Assembly: GCF_945859825.1 (NCBI RefSeq)
Contig: NZ_CAMAPC010000011.1
Span: 103,718-167,717 of the forward strand
Source: Pseudoalteromonas holothuriae
GTDB lineage: Bacteria > Pseudomonadota > Gammaproteobacteria > Enterobacterales > Alteromonadaceae
Direction: 5' to 3'
Length of the DNA: 64,000 nt
Shown piece after piece: positions 49,656 through 57,615 of this stretch. Within the stretch, counting starts at the first letter, position 1; the number at the start of each line of letters is the position of its first letter. The notes below the pieces were generated by a model. The model saw only the letters and a list, made by a program, of their open reading frames with translations, was not told the DNA's origin and ran no database searches. A program made the position numbers and the translations under genes.

Positions 49656-50609
49656 GTGAGGTTTTCTGCTGTTTTTGTGTTCTATCTATTAATTGGGTTA
49701 TGCGTTATATCACCCAAAGTTAAATCAGCGGAGCCTACTTTAGTTGTGCGTATAAATAAGATGCAGCACCAAGGCAATGGTACCATTTTAATCGAAAGTA
49801 TCGCTGATGTTTCAGGGTCAAATAGTCATTTAGTTAATCAGGTTAAAGCGCTTGAAATTGCTTGGCCAAAGTTAGCTAATCGTTTGACTTCACAGGATAT
49901 TACTAAAAGTGTGAAAGCAATTGCACCTAATTTGAGTGTTGATTGGAAGGTGACTGGATTACGTCAGGTATTTCTAAAACAATGTTGGCAGTTACCAAAA
50001 GTTGAAATCGAGCAGGTTGCTGCTCGGCAGGTTGAGTTGTGGCTAGAGTCTAGTCATATACGGCTGGTATCTGCGAAGTTTCATGATGATTTAGAGCGAT
50101 TATGTGTGCCACATAAAACTAGCAAGGTCTCTGTAAAAAGTTACGCGCCCAATACAGTCTTTAGCAAACAACGGTTGACGCTTGATTTAGATAATGGCTA
50201 TGAGTTTTCTATTGTTATGTTGCTCGAATTTGAACGGTTAAGTCCTGTACTGGTTGTTGATAAGAAGAAAAATACTTTATTAAGCGCAGCTGATATTCAA
50301 TGGCAATGGCACCGTATTAATCATTTAAAACTGCCTAACCATAAAATGGTAGTAAAAGACTTGATCGTTAGTAGAAACCTAAAGTTTGGCAGTGTACTTA
50401 ACAATAACAATACCAGGATAAAGCCATTAGTAAAACAAGGTGACCAAGTGCAGTTTAAGATGCAAGACGGTGCTTTGTTTATCACAGGAAAAGCGAAAGC
50501 ATTGGGGGAAGGGCAATTGAAAGATGAGATCAACATTATGCTTGAGTCAAGTAATCAGGCTATTAAAGCAAAAATTGTACAAAAAGGAGTTGTCGTTGTT
50601 TTACAGTAA
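49656..50609 (+). CDS. flgA: FlgA-like P-ring assembly chaperone, enlarged
   Basis: 317 aa with a Sec signal (to about residue 24, KSA/EPT), so periplasmic. The C-terminal 120 residues show the FlgA SAF-type domain: GSVLNNNNTRIKPLVKQGDQVQFKMQDGALFITGKAKALGEG. It is about 100 residues longer than E. coli FlgA (219), the excess being N-terminal. GTG start. FlgA assists FlgI assembly; flgI lies two genes downstream. Confidence 0.82.
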   Translation: MRFSAVFVFYLLIGLCVISPKVKSAEPTLVVRINKMQHQGNGTILIESIADVSGSNSHLVNQVKALEIAWPKLANRLTSQDITKSVKAIAPNLSVDWKVTGLRQVFLKQCWQLPKVEIEQVAARQVELWLESSHIRLVSAKFHDDLERLCVPHKTSKVSVKSYAPNTVFSKQRLTLDLDNGYEFSIVMLLEFERLSPVLVVDKKKNTLLSAADIQWQWHRINHLKLPNHKMVVKDLIVSRNLKFGSVLNNNNTRIKPLVKQGDQVQFKMQDGALFITGKAKALGEGQLKDEINIMLESSNQAIKAKIVQKGVVVVLQ

Positions 50610-51162
50610 AATACAGGGCTTAGTCATTGTGCTATGTGCAATTTTGAGCCTGAATCTTTATGCCACGTCATTATTTGATGAAAGTTCATTTAACTCTTTG
50701 ACAGCAGATAAAAGAGCGATGTCAGTTGGTGACACAGTAACTGTAATAGTACTTGAAAATGCACAGGCAAAAAGCCGTTCGGGTACGTCCAATGCGAATG
50801 ATTTGTCAATTTCTGCTACAGGCAGTTCACCGCAAGGTACTTGGCCACATAGCTTAGGCATTGGCGCAGAGTATAGCGGTGACGCGATTACTAGTCGTAA
50901 TGGGTATATTAAGGCACAAATTACAGCCATTGTTAGTGAAATTGACTTGCACGGTAACTTAGTTATTCAGGGGGCGCAGAACATTACCATTGATGGAGAG
51001 TTACAAAGTATTGAATTATCAGGTCGTGTAAGAGCTGTCGATATTATGGCAAACAATACGCTACTTTCTTCGCGAATTATGAATGCAAAAATTAACTTCA
51101 CAGGTGATGAGCCTGAGTCTGAAGGTATGTTGTCTCAATTATTTACATGGTTAGGATTTTAG
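50596..51162 (+). CDS. flgH: FlgH, L-ring protein, apparently without a lipobox
   Basis: 188 aa. The core is clearly FlgH: SLFDESSFNSLTADKRAMSVGDTVTVIVLENAQAKSRSGT, NGYIKAQITAIVSEIDLHGNLVIQG and IELSGRVRAVDIMANNTLLSSRIMNAKI (parts). The signal ends LNLYA/TSLF. The only Cys in it sits in IVLC inside the hydrophobic core with Leu at -1, which is not a lipobox. FlgH is normally an outer-membrane lipoprotein, so this is unusual. TTG start is chosen with AAAGGAG 6 nt upstream, overlapping flgA. Confidence 0.9.
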   Translation: MFYSKIQGLVIVLCAILSLNLYATSLFDESSFNSLTADKRAMSVGDTVTVIVLENAQAKSRSGTSNANDLSISATGSSPQGTWPHSLGIGAEYSGDAITSRNGYIKAQITAIVSEIDLHGNLVIQGAQNITIDGELQSIELSGRVRAVDIMANNTLLSSRIMNAKINFTGDEPESEGMLSQLFTWLGF

Positions 51163-51164
51163 GA

Positions 51165-52283
51165 ATGCGCATATTAAGTTTGGCAATAACCTGCTTTGTG
51201 ATGTTCTATTGTGCAACTGTTTATGCAAGTGGCTCAGGAGCGGTAAGAGTTAAAGACTTGGCTCGAGTAGATGGGGTGCGTGAAAATGCTTTAGTTGGGT
51301 ATGGTATTGTAGTGGGTTTAGCTGGCTCAGGAGACTCCTCGCGTAGCCTTGCAACATTACAATCTGTTAAAAATACGCTAGAAAGCTTTGGCCTGATTTT
51401 ATCTACGGATGATATAAAAAGTAAAAATGCTGCAGCCGTTATAGTGACCGCTGATTTACCTGCATTTGCTCAACCCGGTGATAAATTAGATGTACATGTT
51501 TCCTCTATTGGTGATGCAAGAAGTCTCACTGGCGGGACGTTGTACATGACACCTCTTAAGGGGGCGAACAGCAAAGTTTATGCTTTAGCACAAGGTAACT
51601 TAGCGGTTGGAGGTTTCAAATTTGAAGCTAATCAAAGTGTGTTACAACGAAATCATCCTACGGTTGGGTTTATTCCACAAGGAGCAACTGTTGAACGTGA
51701 AATTAAAAACCAATTTGTTAATGATGACGGCACTTTAAGTTTAGTGCTTAAGCATCCAGACTTTGTGACAGCTGACAGGATTGTTAAAGCACTTTCCAAG
51801 GCAACAGGTTTTGATGTCACAGCCTTGCATGCGGGTAAAATAGTGGTTACACCAAGCGAAGGTATGTCTGTGATCTCTGCAATTGCATTGATTCAACAAG
51901 CTTGGGTCGTGCCAGAAGTGGCGTCAAAAGTAGTAATAAATGAGCGCACTGGTACGTTGGTTTCAGGTGCCAATATACGTATTGGTGGTGTTGTAATTTC
52001 CCATGGCTCAATTGAACTAACTATTGACACTGATTTTTACGTTTCTCAACCTAATGGCGTACTAATTAACCCAAGTAGTAGGATTCAAACTACAGTGACG
52101 CCAACAAGTGAAGTCACGGTATCTGAAGATCATGAGGCTTTATACCAAAATGCTCAAGGCACGAGTATTGCTGAGCTCATTAGCGCACTTAAAAAACTAA
52201 AATTATCAACTCGAGATATTATTTCTATTTTGCAAGCACTTAAGAAAAGCGGCGCATTGCATGCTGAGTTAGTGGTTCAATAG
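51165..52283 (+). CDS. flgI: FlgI, P-ring protein
   Basis: 372 aa with signal peptide (to about residue 20). VRVKDLARVDGVRENALVGYGIVVGLAGSGDS is the FlgI signature (partially cited), followed by PLKGANSKVYALAQGNLAVGGF. C-terminus ends ALKKSGALHAELVVQ, as in the family. ATG chosen after the flgH stop with AGGA SD. Complete and normal length, so a peptidoglycan ring is expected. Confidence 0.96.
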   Translation: MRILSLAITCFVMFYCATVYASGSGAVRVKDLARVDGVRENALVGYGIVVGLAGSGDSSRSLATLQSVKNTLESFGLILSTDDIKSKNAAAVIVTADLPAFAQPGDKLDVHVSSIGDARSLTGGTLYMTPLKGANSKVYALAQGNLAVGGFKFEANQSVLQRNHPTVGFIPQGATVEREIKNQFVNDDGTLSLVLKHPDFVTADRIVKALSKATGFDVTALHAGKIVVTPSEGMSVISAIALIQQAWVVPEVASKVVINERTGTLVSGANIRIGGVVISHGSIELTIDTDFYVSQPNGVLINPSSRIQTTVTPTSEVTVSEDHEALYQNAQGTSIAELISALKKLKLSTRDIISILQALKKSGALHAELVVQ

Positions 52284-52292
52284 GAGAAAAAT

Positions 52293-52664
52293 ATGTCTGA
52301 TTTATTATCTATAGAAGCGCTTAGATTATCAATGAATATTGCCGCTACACAGCAGCGCTTAGCTCTAGAAAATATTGCATCTCACAGTATTTCTAATGCA
52401 GGTTCTCAACGCGCTGATTTTTCGACCTTGTTGGCAGAAGTTAACGCTCTCCCTGCAGAGCAACGAGCGCAAGTGATTTCAAACTTATCGTCTCAGTGGC
52501 AAGAAGTAGAATCCAGCTATATACAGCAAAGCCATAAGAAGGCGACACTTGATGAAGAGGTGGCGCTGTCAATGAAAGCGTCTGGTAGTTATCGAAAGCT
52601 AGCTGAAGTATTAAATAGAAAATTGGGATTAATGAATCTCGCGATATCAGGAGGAAAGCGATAG
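52293..52664 (+). CDS. flgB: FlgB, proximal rod protein
   Basis: 123 aa. LSMNIAATQQRLALENIASHSISNAGSQRADF is the rod-protein N-terminal helix, with the C-terminal SMKASGSYRKLAEVLNRKLGLM. Short but near family length. SD GGAGAAA. Stop overlaps the flgC start by one base. Confidence 0.88.
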   Translation: MSDLLSIEALRLSMNIAATQQRLALENIASHSISNAGSQRADFSTLLAEVNALPAEQRAQVISNLSSQWQEVESSYIQQSHKKATLDEEVALSMKASGSYRKLAEVLNRKLGLMNLAISGGKR

Positions 52665-53065
52665 TGGCACATGATATTTACGCTATAAGTATGTCGGGCA
52701 TGGCAGTTGAACGTGCAAAATTACAGGCGGCATCTTTGAACATTGCCAATGCAAACTCTGTAGCATCCTCACCTGAAGGTGTTTATAAGGTTCAACAACT
52801 GTCAAGTGCAGTAAATAACTTATCGTTTGCGCAGCGCATAGAGCTGCAAGCTGATCAGTTACTTATGCAAACGAGTTTGGTACAGGCACAGTTTAAACCT
52901 GAGCATGCACTTGCCAATGATCAGGGTTATGTTTATGCGCCGAAAATTAATTTAGCAACTGAGATGCTCAACCTTAACACTGCCACACGCGCATATGAAG
53001 CAAATGTAAAAGCGTTTAATGCGTATAAAAGCATGAGTTCTAAAGCGCTAGAAATAGGGAAATAG
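52664..53065 (+). CDS. flgC: FlgC, proximal rod protein
   Basis: 133 aa. YAISMSGMAVERAKLQAASLNIANANSV and the C-terminal TEMLNLNTATRAYEANVKAFNAYKSMSSKALEIGK (in part) match FlgC in order and length (E. coli 134). GTG start. Confidence 0.93.
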   Translation: MAHDIYAISMSGMAVERAKLQAASLNIANANSVASSPEGVYKVQQLSSAVNNLSFAQRIELQADQLLMQTSLVQAQFKPEHALANDQGYVYAPKINLATEMLNLNTATRAYEANVKAFNAYKSMSSKALEIGK

Positions 53066-53066
53066 T

Positions 53067-53363
53067 ATGGAAGTCTTAGCAATTGGCTCAACTGAGCTGG
53101 TTAAAACTAGTGATGTGGCAGAACTCGTTTCAACCCAACCACAGAGCGTATTTATGGATACTATGTTAGCTCAAGTTGCACAGCTCAATGGTAATTTAGT
53201 TGAAGCGAACAGTATCGTAGAGCGTGTGGCAATGGGAGAAAGCATCCCGTCTCACGAAATTATGATTGCGATGGAAAAAGCGCGGTTGGAGCTCAATATG
53301 GCTGTTCAAGTCAGAAATAAATTACTTGATGTTTATCAAGAAATTACAAAAATGCAGATTTAG
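53067..53363 (+). CDS. fliE: FliE, MS-ring/rod junction protein
   Basis: 98 aa. The C-terminal half GESIPSHEIMIAMEKARLELNMAVQVRNKLLDVYQEI is the conserved FliE pattern (part cited). It links FliF to the rod and is the first exported rod component. Located between flgC and fliF. Confidence 0.92.
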   Translation: MEVLAIGSTELVKTSDVAELVSTQPQSVFMDTMLAQVAQLNGNLVEANSIVERVAMGESIPSHEIMIAMEKARLELNMAVQVRNKLLDVYQEITKMQI

Positions 53364-53377
53364 GTGAGAACTCAAAA

Positions 53378-54763
53378 ATGGGAAATATAATTACCACATT
53401 AACGCCTGTACAGAAACGTTCAATGATGGCAGCAGCCGCTTTAATCATTGTTTTGACGGTACTTGCTGTTGTTTGGGTCGTTAAAGCGAACTACCAAGCT
53501 ATCCCTGTTGATAATGTTCAACAGTCAGCAGCGCTTATAGAAAAGTTTGAGCAGAATAATCTGGATTACAAATATACGTCTAGTGGCGAATTATTAGTTA
53601 ATCAAGAACAGCTTGGAAAGAGTCAGCTGTTATTAGAGCAAGCGCAGGGAAGTAATTTTTTATCTCACGGGTTAGAGCTTTTTGATAAAACCGACTACGG
53701 CATGACTGAACACGCACAAAAAGTAACGTTTCAACGCGCAATGCAGGGCGAGTTAGAAAGAACCCTATCGTCGCTCTCGTATATTAATTACGCACGTGTT
53801 CATCTAACTTTGGCGGATAAAAAGCTGTTTTCATCAGACAGCTTACCAGCAAAAGCCTCGGTAACTTTGTTTGCCGAGCCAGGTTATGAAATGACACGGC
53901 GCAATGTAACTGGGGTGCAATCATTAGTTGCAGCAGCTATTGAAGGTTTAAATACAGAACAAGTCACCGTTTTTTCGCAACATGGAAAGCAGTTGTCAAG
54001 TGGTTCGGCTGATTCAGATGAGCAAGCATTATTAGTTGGCAGCGCTGCAAAAGAAGCTCAACTAATTCAAAAAGTTGAAAAATTATTAGCGCTTTATATG
54101 ATGCCATCACAGTTTGCCGTATCTGCAAGTGTAGAATTGAGTCATAAAAAGATGAGTTCTGTGGAGAAATCGTTACTTGTAGGGCCAAGTGGTGAAGGCG
54201 TTATCATTCGTAAGAAAACGTCAAATCGTGGTTTAACTAACAACGATGAGCAAAGTGAACCAAATTCACTACAGGTAAATGAAGAGCTTGAATATTCAGT
54301 TGGCAGTAAAACAGAACAAAGCACCCAGCTGGCAGGTCATGTTGAAAGAGTCAGTATTGCTGTTGCTTTAACTGCTAATGTCGGGGAGCAACAAATAGCT
54401 AAATTAAAGACTTTGCTGGCCTCTGCTACTGGTTTGAATAAAGCGCGCGGTGATACGGTCGCTATTGAATATTTTGAACCGATTATCCTAACAAATACTC
54501 CTCCAGCAGAGGTGGCAAACTCAAAATCAGAATTAGTTACACAACCACACACTAAGCTTCAAACATCTGCAGTAGCAACAAACCAATGGGCGTTGAATTT
54601 TACATCTTTCCAGATGGCGCTTTTGATTCTTATGCCTGCAAGTATTTTGCTACTTGGGGCTGTGCTTATTAGACGACGTCGTTTACCAAAAAAAGAACGT
54701 CAAGCTTTGTTGCAAGAAGTATCACAGTGGTTAGAGGCTCAGGAGGCTAGTAATGCACGCTAA
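53378..54763 (+). CDS. fliF: FliF, MS-ring protein, shortened
   Basis: 461 aa against about 550 in E. coli. N-terminal TM (residues 15-34), the ring-building motifs QNNLDYKYTSSGELLVNQEQLG, LELFDKTDYGMTEHAQKVTFQRA and ELERTLSSLSYINYARVHL, and a C-terminal TM near residue 405-424. The cytoplasmic tail is only about 35 residues (LPKKERQALLQEVSQWLEAQ); in motile flagella this tail binds FliG. The gene overlaps the 119-aa gene by 11 nt. Confidence 0.93.
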   Translation: MGNIITTLTPVQKRSMMAAAALIIVLTVLAVVWVVKANYQAIPVDNVQQSAALIEKFEQNNLDYKYTSSGELLVNQEQLGKSQLLLEQAQGSNFLSHGLELFDKTDYGMTEHAQKVTFQRAMQGELERTLSSLSYINYARVHLTLADKKLFSSDSLPAKASVTLFAEPGYEMTRRNVTGVQSLVAAAIEGLNTEQVTVFSQHGKQLSSGSADSDEQALLVGSAAKEAQLIQKVEKLLALYMMPSQFAVSASVELSHKKMSSVEKSLLVGPSGEGVIIRKKTSNRGLTNNDEQSEPNSLQVNEELEYSVGSKTEQSTQLAGHVERVSIAVALTANVGEQQIAKLKTLLASATGLNKARGDTVAIEYFEPIILTNTPPAEVANSKSELVTQPHTKLQTSAVATNQWALNFTSFQMALLILMPASILLLGAVLIRRRRLPKKERQALLQEVSQWLEAQEASNAR

Positions 54764-55112
54764 ACATGATCCTGTCAAAATGGTAGCACTGAAGCTTACT
54801 ACGTTGAGTTGGATAGATAGAGAGTGGTTATTACGTCAATTAAACCCCACAGTCAGTCGGCAAGTAAAAAGTGCATATAAGGCCTTAAACCAGATTGGTA
54901 TTGAAAACCCTAAAGAGTTGTTGGCACAGTTTTCAACGGAACATGAGCCAGTGGATATTGAAATAGAGCAACTTCCGAGCGAAGTTTATGCATATTTACA
55001 GCGTGTTAAAGCAAATGAACAACTGGTGACGCCAAGTATAAGAAAACTACTAGATGAACATTTGTCAATGAACCGTTCGGCCCATAATACTTGCCTCAAG
55101 GAGGGCCGGTAA
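54753..55112 (+). CDS. 119-aa protein in the fliG position; candidate one-domain FliG/SctK-like adaptor
   Basis: Lies exactly where fliG would be between fliF and fliH, but is 119 aa instead of about 330. VALKLTTLSWIDREWLLRQLNPTVSRQVKSAYKALNQIGI (part cited) resembles in spacing one FliG helical module (LL-SLG...L.-LDP...). There is no second or third domain and no charged torque helix. AGGAGG SD 6 nt before ATG; overlaps fliF by 11 nt and fliH by 1 nt. In injectisomes the same slot is held by SctK. Homology to either is unproven. Confidence 0.7.
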   Translation: MHAKHDPVKMVALKLTTLSWIDREWLLRQLNPTVSRQVKSAYKALNQIGIENPKELLAQFSTEHEPVDIEIEQLPSEVYAYLQRVKANEQLVTPSIRKLLDEHLSMNRSAHNTCLKEGR

Positions 55113-55858
55113 TGATAGGTAGCGTTAAAACTTATCATAGTCCAAATACTGATGCCGATGTGGTCTCGACTATAGACGAATCTAATACTGAACAAACTTA
55201 TCACAGTGTTGCAGGTTTACAAGCTCATGCTAAGCCTGATGTAAGAGCTTTATTGATGGATATGGATGTTAAGCAAAGGCAACAGCTTATTGTTGAAATG
55301 TTTGAACAGGATATTGAAACCATTGTTAAAACAGAGTCTGAACGCGGTTTTAAGGAAGGTCGAGAGCGAGGTTTACAAGATGCTCAAAAGCAAGCTCAGT
55401 TAGAACATGATGAAATGAGAAAAGAAATCGACACGAAGCAACAAACATTAGTGTCGCTAATCGAGAGCGTAAACCAGCTAACTCCGCAAGTGCAGCTTGA
55501 GGATAAAGATATTTATGACGTTATGACACTTGCCGTCTTTAGGCTTCTAGGTGAAAGGCTAGAAAAAGGCGACTATTTAGATCAGGTGTTGAAAAGAGCA
55601 ACACAAGAGTACTTAGTGACAAAGCACGTGATCTTGTGCTTGAGTACTGAGGATTATCAATTTGTCCATAAGCATTTAGAGAGTCAGTTTTCGTCTTCGA
55701 TACATGAAAACGTATTAATAAAAGAAGATAAAAAACTAGCGATTGGGGATACTCGACTTGAATTGACCAATGGCAATATTGAGACAAACTTTAGTGAGAA
55801 ACTTCATACATGGTGCAGAAATTTAGCACAGCTAAAAAGGAGTACTGACATTGACTAA
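55112..55858 (+). CDS. fliH: FliH, regulator of the export ATPase
   Basis: 248 aa, helical and charged. A Gly/Glu-rich heptad region (ESERGFKEGRERGLQDAQKQAQ) is the usual FliH glycine-repeat part. The C-terminal domain from about residue 130 binds FliI. ATG chosen because GGAGG lies 6 nt upstream and the start overlaps the preceding stop as TAATG. Overlaps fliI by 8 nt. Confidence 0.88.
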   Translation: MIGSVKTYHSPNTDADVVSTIDESNTEQTYHSVAGLQAHAKPDVRALLMDMDVKQRQQLIVEMFEQDIETIVKTESERGFKEGRERGLQDAQKQAQLEHDEMRKEIDTKQQTLVSLIESVNQLTPQVQLEDKDIYDVMTLAVFRLLGERLEKGDYLDQVLKRATQEYLVTKHVILCLSTEDYQFVHKHLESQFSSSIHENVLIKEDKKLAIGDTRLELTNGNIETNFSEKLHTWCRNLAQLKRSTDID

Positions 55859-57173
55859 TTTAAAGTTATTCAAGCAAACACTGGATAACATTGAAGGTCA
55901 AGTGAGTAAGGGCTTTGTTGTGACGACCATCGGACTTGTGGTCGAGGCAAATTGCCCGGGTACATACATTGGTGAACTTTGTAAGATATACCCAAAATCA
56001 GGCCAATCTGAAATTTTATGCCAAGTTGTTGGTTTTAGAGAGCAAAAGGTATTGCTTCTGCCGTTTGAAAGCTTACGTGGTGTGACGTATGGAAGTAAAG
56101 TGGTGTCATTAGGTCACAACGTCACGGTGCCTGTTGGTGATAATTATTTGGGTCGCGTGATCGATGCATTTGGCAAACCAATAGATGGTAAAGGTGTAAT
56201 TGAAGAAGCCGTTGACGTAGAAATGGATTCTGCACCAATTAACCCGCTGGATAGGGAACCAATTTCTGATGTATTTGATACAGGCATCACGGCGATTGAT
56301 ACATTTTTGACATTGGGCGCGGGTCAAAGAGTGGGCCTATTTTCAGGTAGTGGTGTTGGTAAAAGCAGTCTACTTAGCGATATATGTAAAAACAGATTGA
56401 CGGATGACAGAGTTAACATCGTTGTGTTGGTCGGAGAGAGAGGCCGAGAAGTTGAAGAATTTGTGTCTCGCACATTAGGTGAAGAAGGCCTCATAAATTC
56501 AATTGTAATTGCTGCAACAGCACAAGAGTCGCCGTTAGTTCGCGTCCAGTCAGTTAATTATGCTTTGGCTTTGGCTGAGTATTTTTCGCAACAAGGCAAA
56601 GAAGTGCTATTAACCATTGATTCTATGACGCGTTTTGCTATGGCGTTAAGGGAAATAGGGTTAGCAATTGGCGAGCCTCCTACACTCAAAGGCTATACCA
56701 CATCGGTATTTTCTGCGATCCCTAAAATAGTTGAGCGCTGTGGAAAATTCAAAGGCCGCGGTTCTATTACAGCGATATTTACAGTATTGGTGGAGAATGA
56801 TGACTTTAATGATCCTGTTGTAGATACTCTACGTGCGATTTTGGATGGTCATATCGTACTGACTCGGCAATTAGCTGAACGCTATCATTTCCCAGCCATT
56901 GATATTTTAAAATCTGTTAGTCGATTATTTACAGATTTATCGACAGTTGAACAACGAGAATCATTACTTAAAGTGCGCAAAGCATGGCTCAACTATGAAG
57001 ATAATAAAGAGCTGCTTGAAATTGGCATGGTTGAAGGTGAAAACTCTAATGCGCAACATATAAAAAATAATTATCAGGCAATTTGTGACTTCTTACAGCA
57101 GCCGAAAAATAAGCACATTAATAGAGATACGATGTTTAAGTGCCTAAATGAATTGGAGTTGCATGATGTCTAA
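55851..57173 (+). CDS. fliI: FliI, flagellum-type export ATPase
   Basis: 440 aa. Walker A GLFSGSGVGKSSLLSD near residue 164, Walker B VLLTIDSMTRFAMALREIGLA, and GERGREVEEFV. LGRVIDAFGKPIDGKG is typical of the F-type-ATPase-like family. It drives unfolding and release of substrates at the gate. TTG start with AAAAGGAG 8 nt upstream. Confidence 0.97.
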   Translation: MTNLKLFKQTLDNIEGQVSKGFVVTTIGLVVEANCPGTYIGELCKIYPKSGQSEILCQVVGFREQKVLLLPFESLRGVTYGSKVVSLGHNVTVPVGDNYLGRVIDAFGKPIDGKGVIEEAVDVEMDSAPINPLDREPISDVFDTGITAIDTFLTLGAGQRVGLFSGSGVGKSSLLSDICKNRLTDDRVNIVVLVGERGREVEEFVSRTLGEEGLINSIVIAATAQESPLVRVQSVNYALALAEYFSQQGKEVLLTIDSMTRFAMALREIGLAIGEPPTLKGYTTSVFSAIPKIVERCGKFKGRGSITAIFTVLVENDDFNDPVVDTLRAILDGHIVLTRQLAERYHFPAIDILKSVSRLFTDLSTVEQRESLLKVRKAWLNYEDNKELLEIGMVEGENSNAQHIKNNYQAICDFLQQPKNKHINRDTMFKCLNELELHDV

Positions 57174-57615
57174 TAACCTTAAAATAGCGCGCTTGTGTGG
57201 GCAGTATGCTCAGTTATTTGAGCATCGTTTTACGACTAAGCAAGCCCAGATTAACGAGTTAATTGTGAGAATCGATGATGTACAAGCGCAGCATAAAAGT
57301 TGTGCTCAGAAACTAGATGAGACAAATAATTACTTCTTTAAAGCGAACGTGATCCCAGAGATGCATCAAGCTACTTTGAATCATGTAGCGTCTTTAACTC
57401 GTACTATGTCTCAATTGAGCGAGCGTATAAATGAGCTTAAGCTGGAACGAGAAACGTTAGAGCAAGAGTTGAAATTACTTAAGCTTAAACAAAAAGTCAT
57501 AGACAACCAAGCAGGTAAATTTGAGCTGCAGGAACTGCAGAGGTTGCATAAAGCGCAAGATAAACAATTGGAGCAGCTATGGGTTATCAATATGGGAGGG
57601 AAGCACCGTGCTTGA
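57166..57615 (+). CDS. fliJ: FliJ-like export chaperone escort
   Basis: 149 aa, nearly all coiled coil (QINELIVRIDDVQAQHKS, LERETLEQELKLLKLKQKV). Position after fliI, size and structure match FliJ. Sequence itself is low in specific markers. MSNN start has GGAG 7 nt upstream; a Met one codon earlier is possible. Overlaps fliI by 8 nt. Confidence 0.82.
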   Translation: MSNNLKIARLCGQYAQLFEHRFTTKQAQINELIVRIDDVQAQHKSCAQKLDETNNYFFKANVIPEMHQATLNHVASLTRTMSQLSERINELKLERETLEQELKLLKLKQKVIDNQAGKFELQELQRLHKAQDKQLEQLWVINMGGKHRA

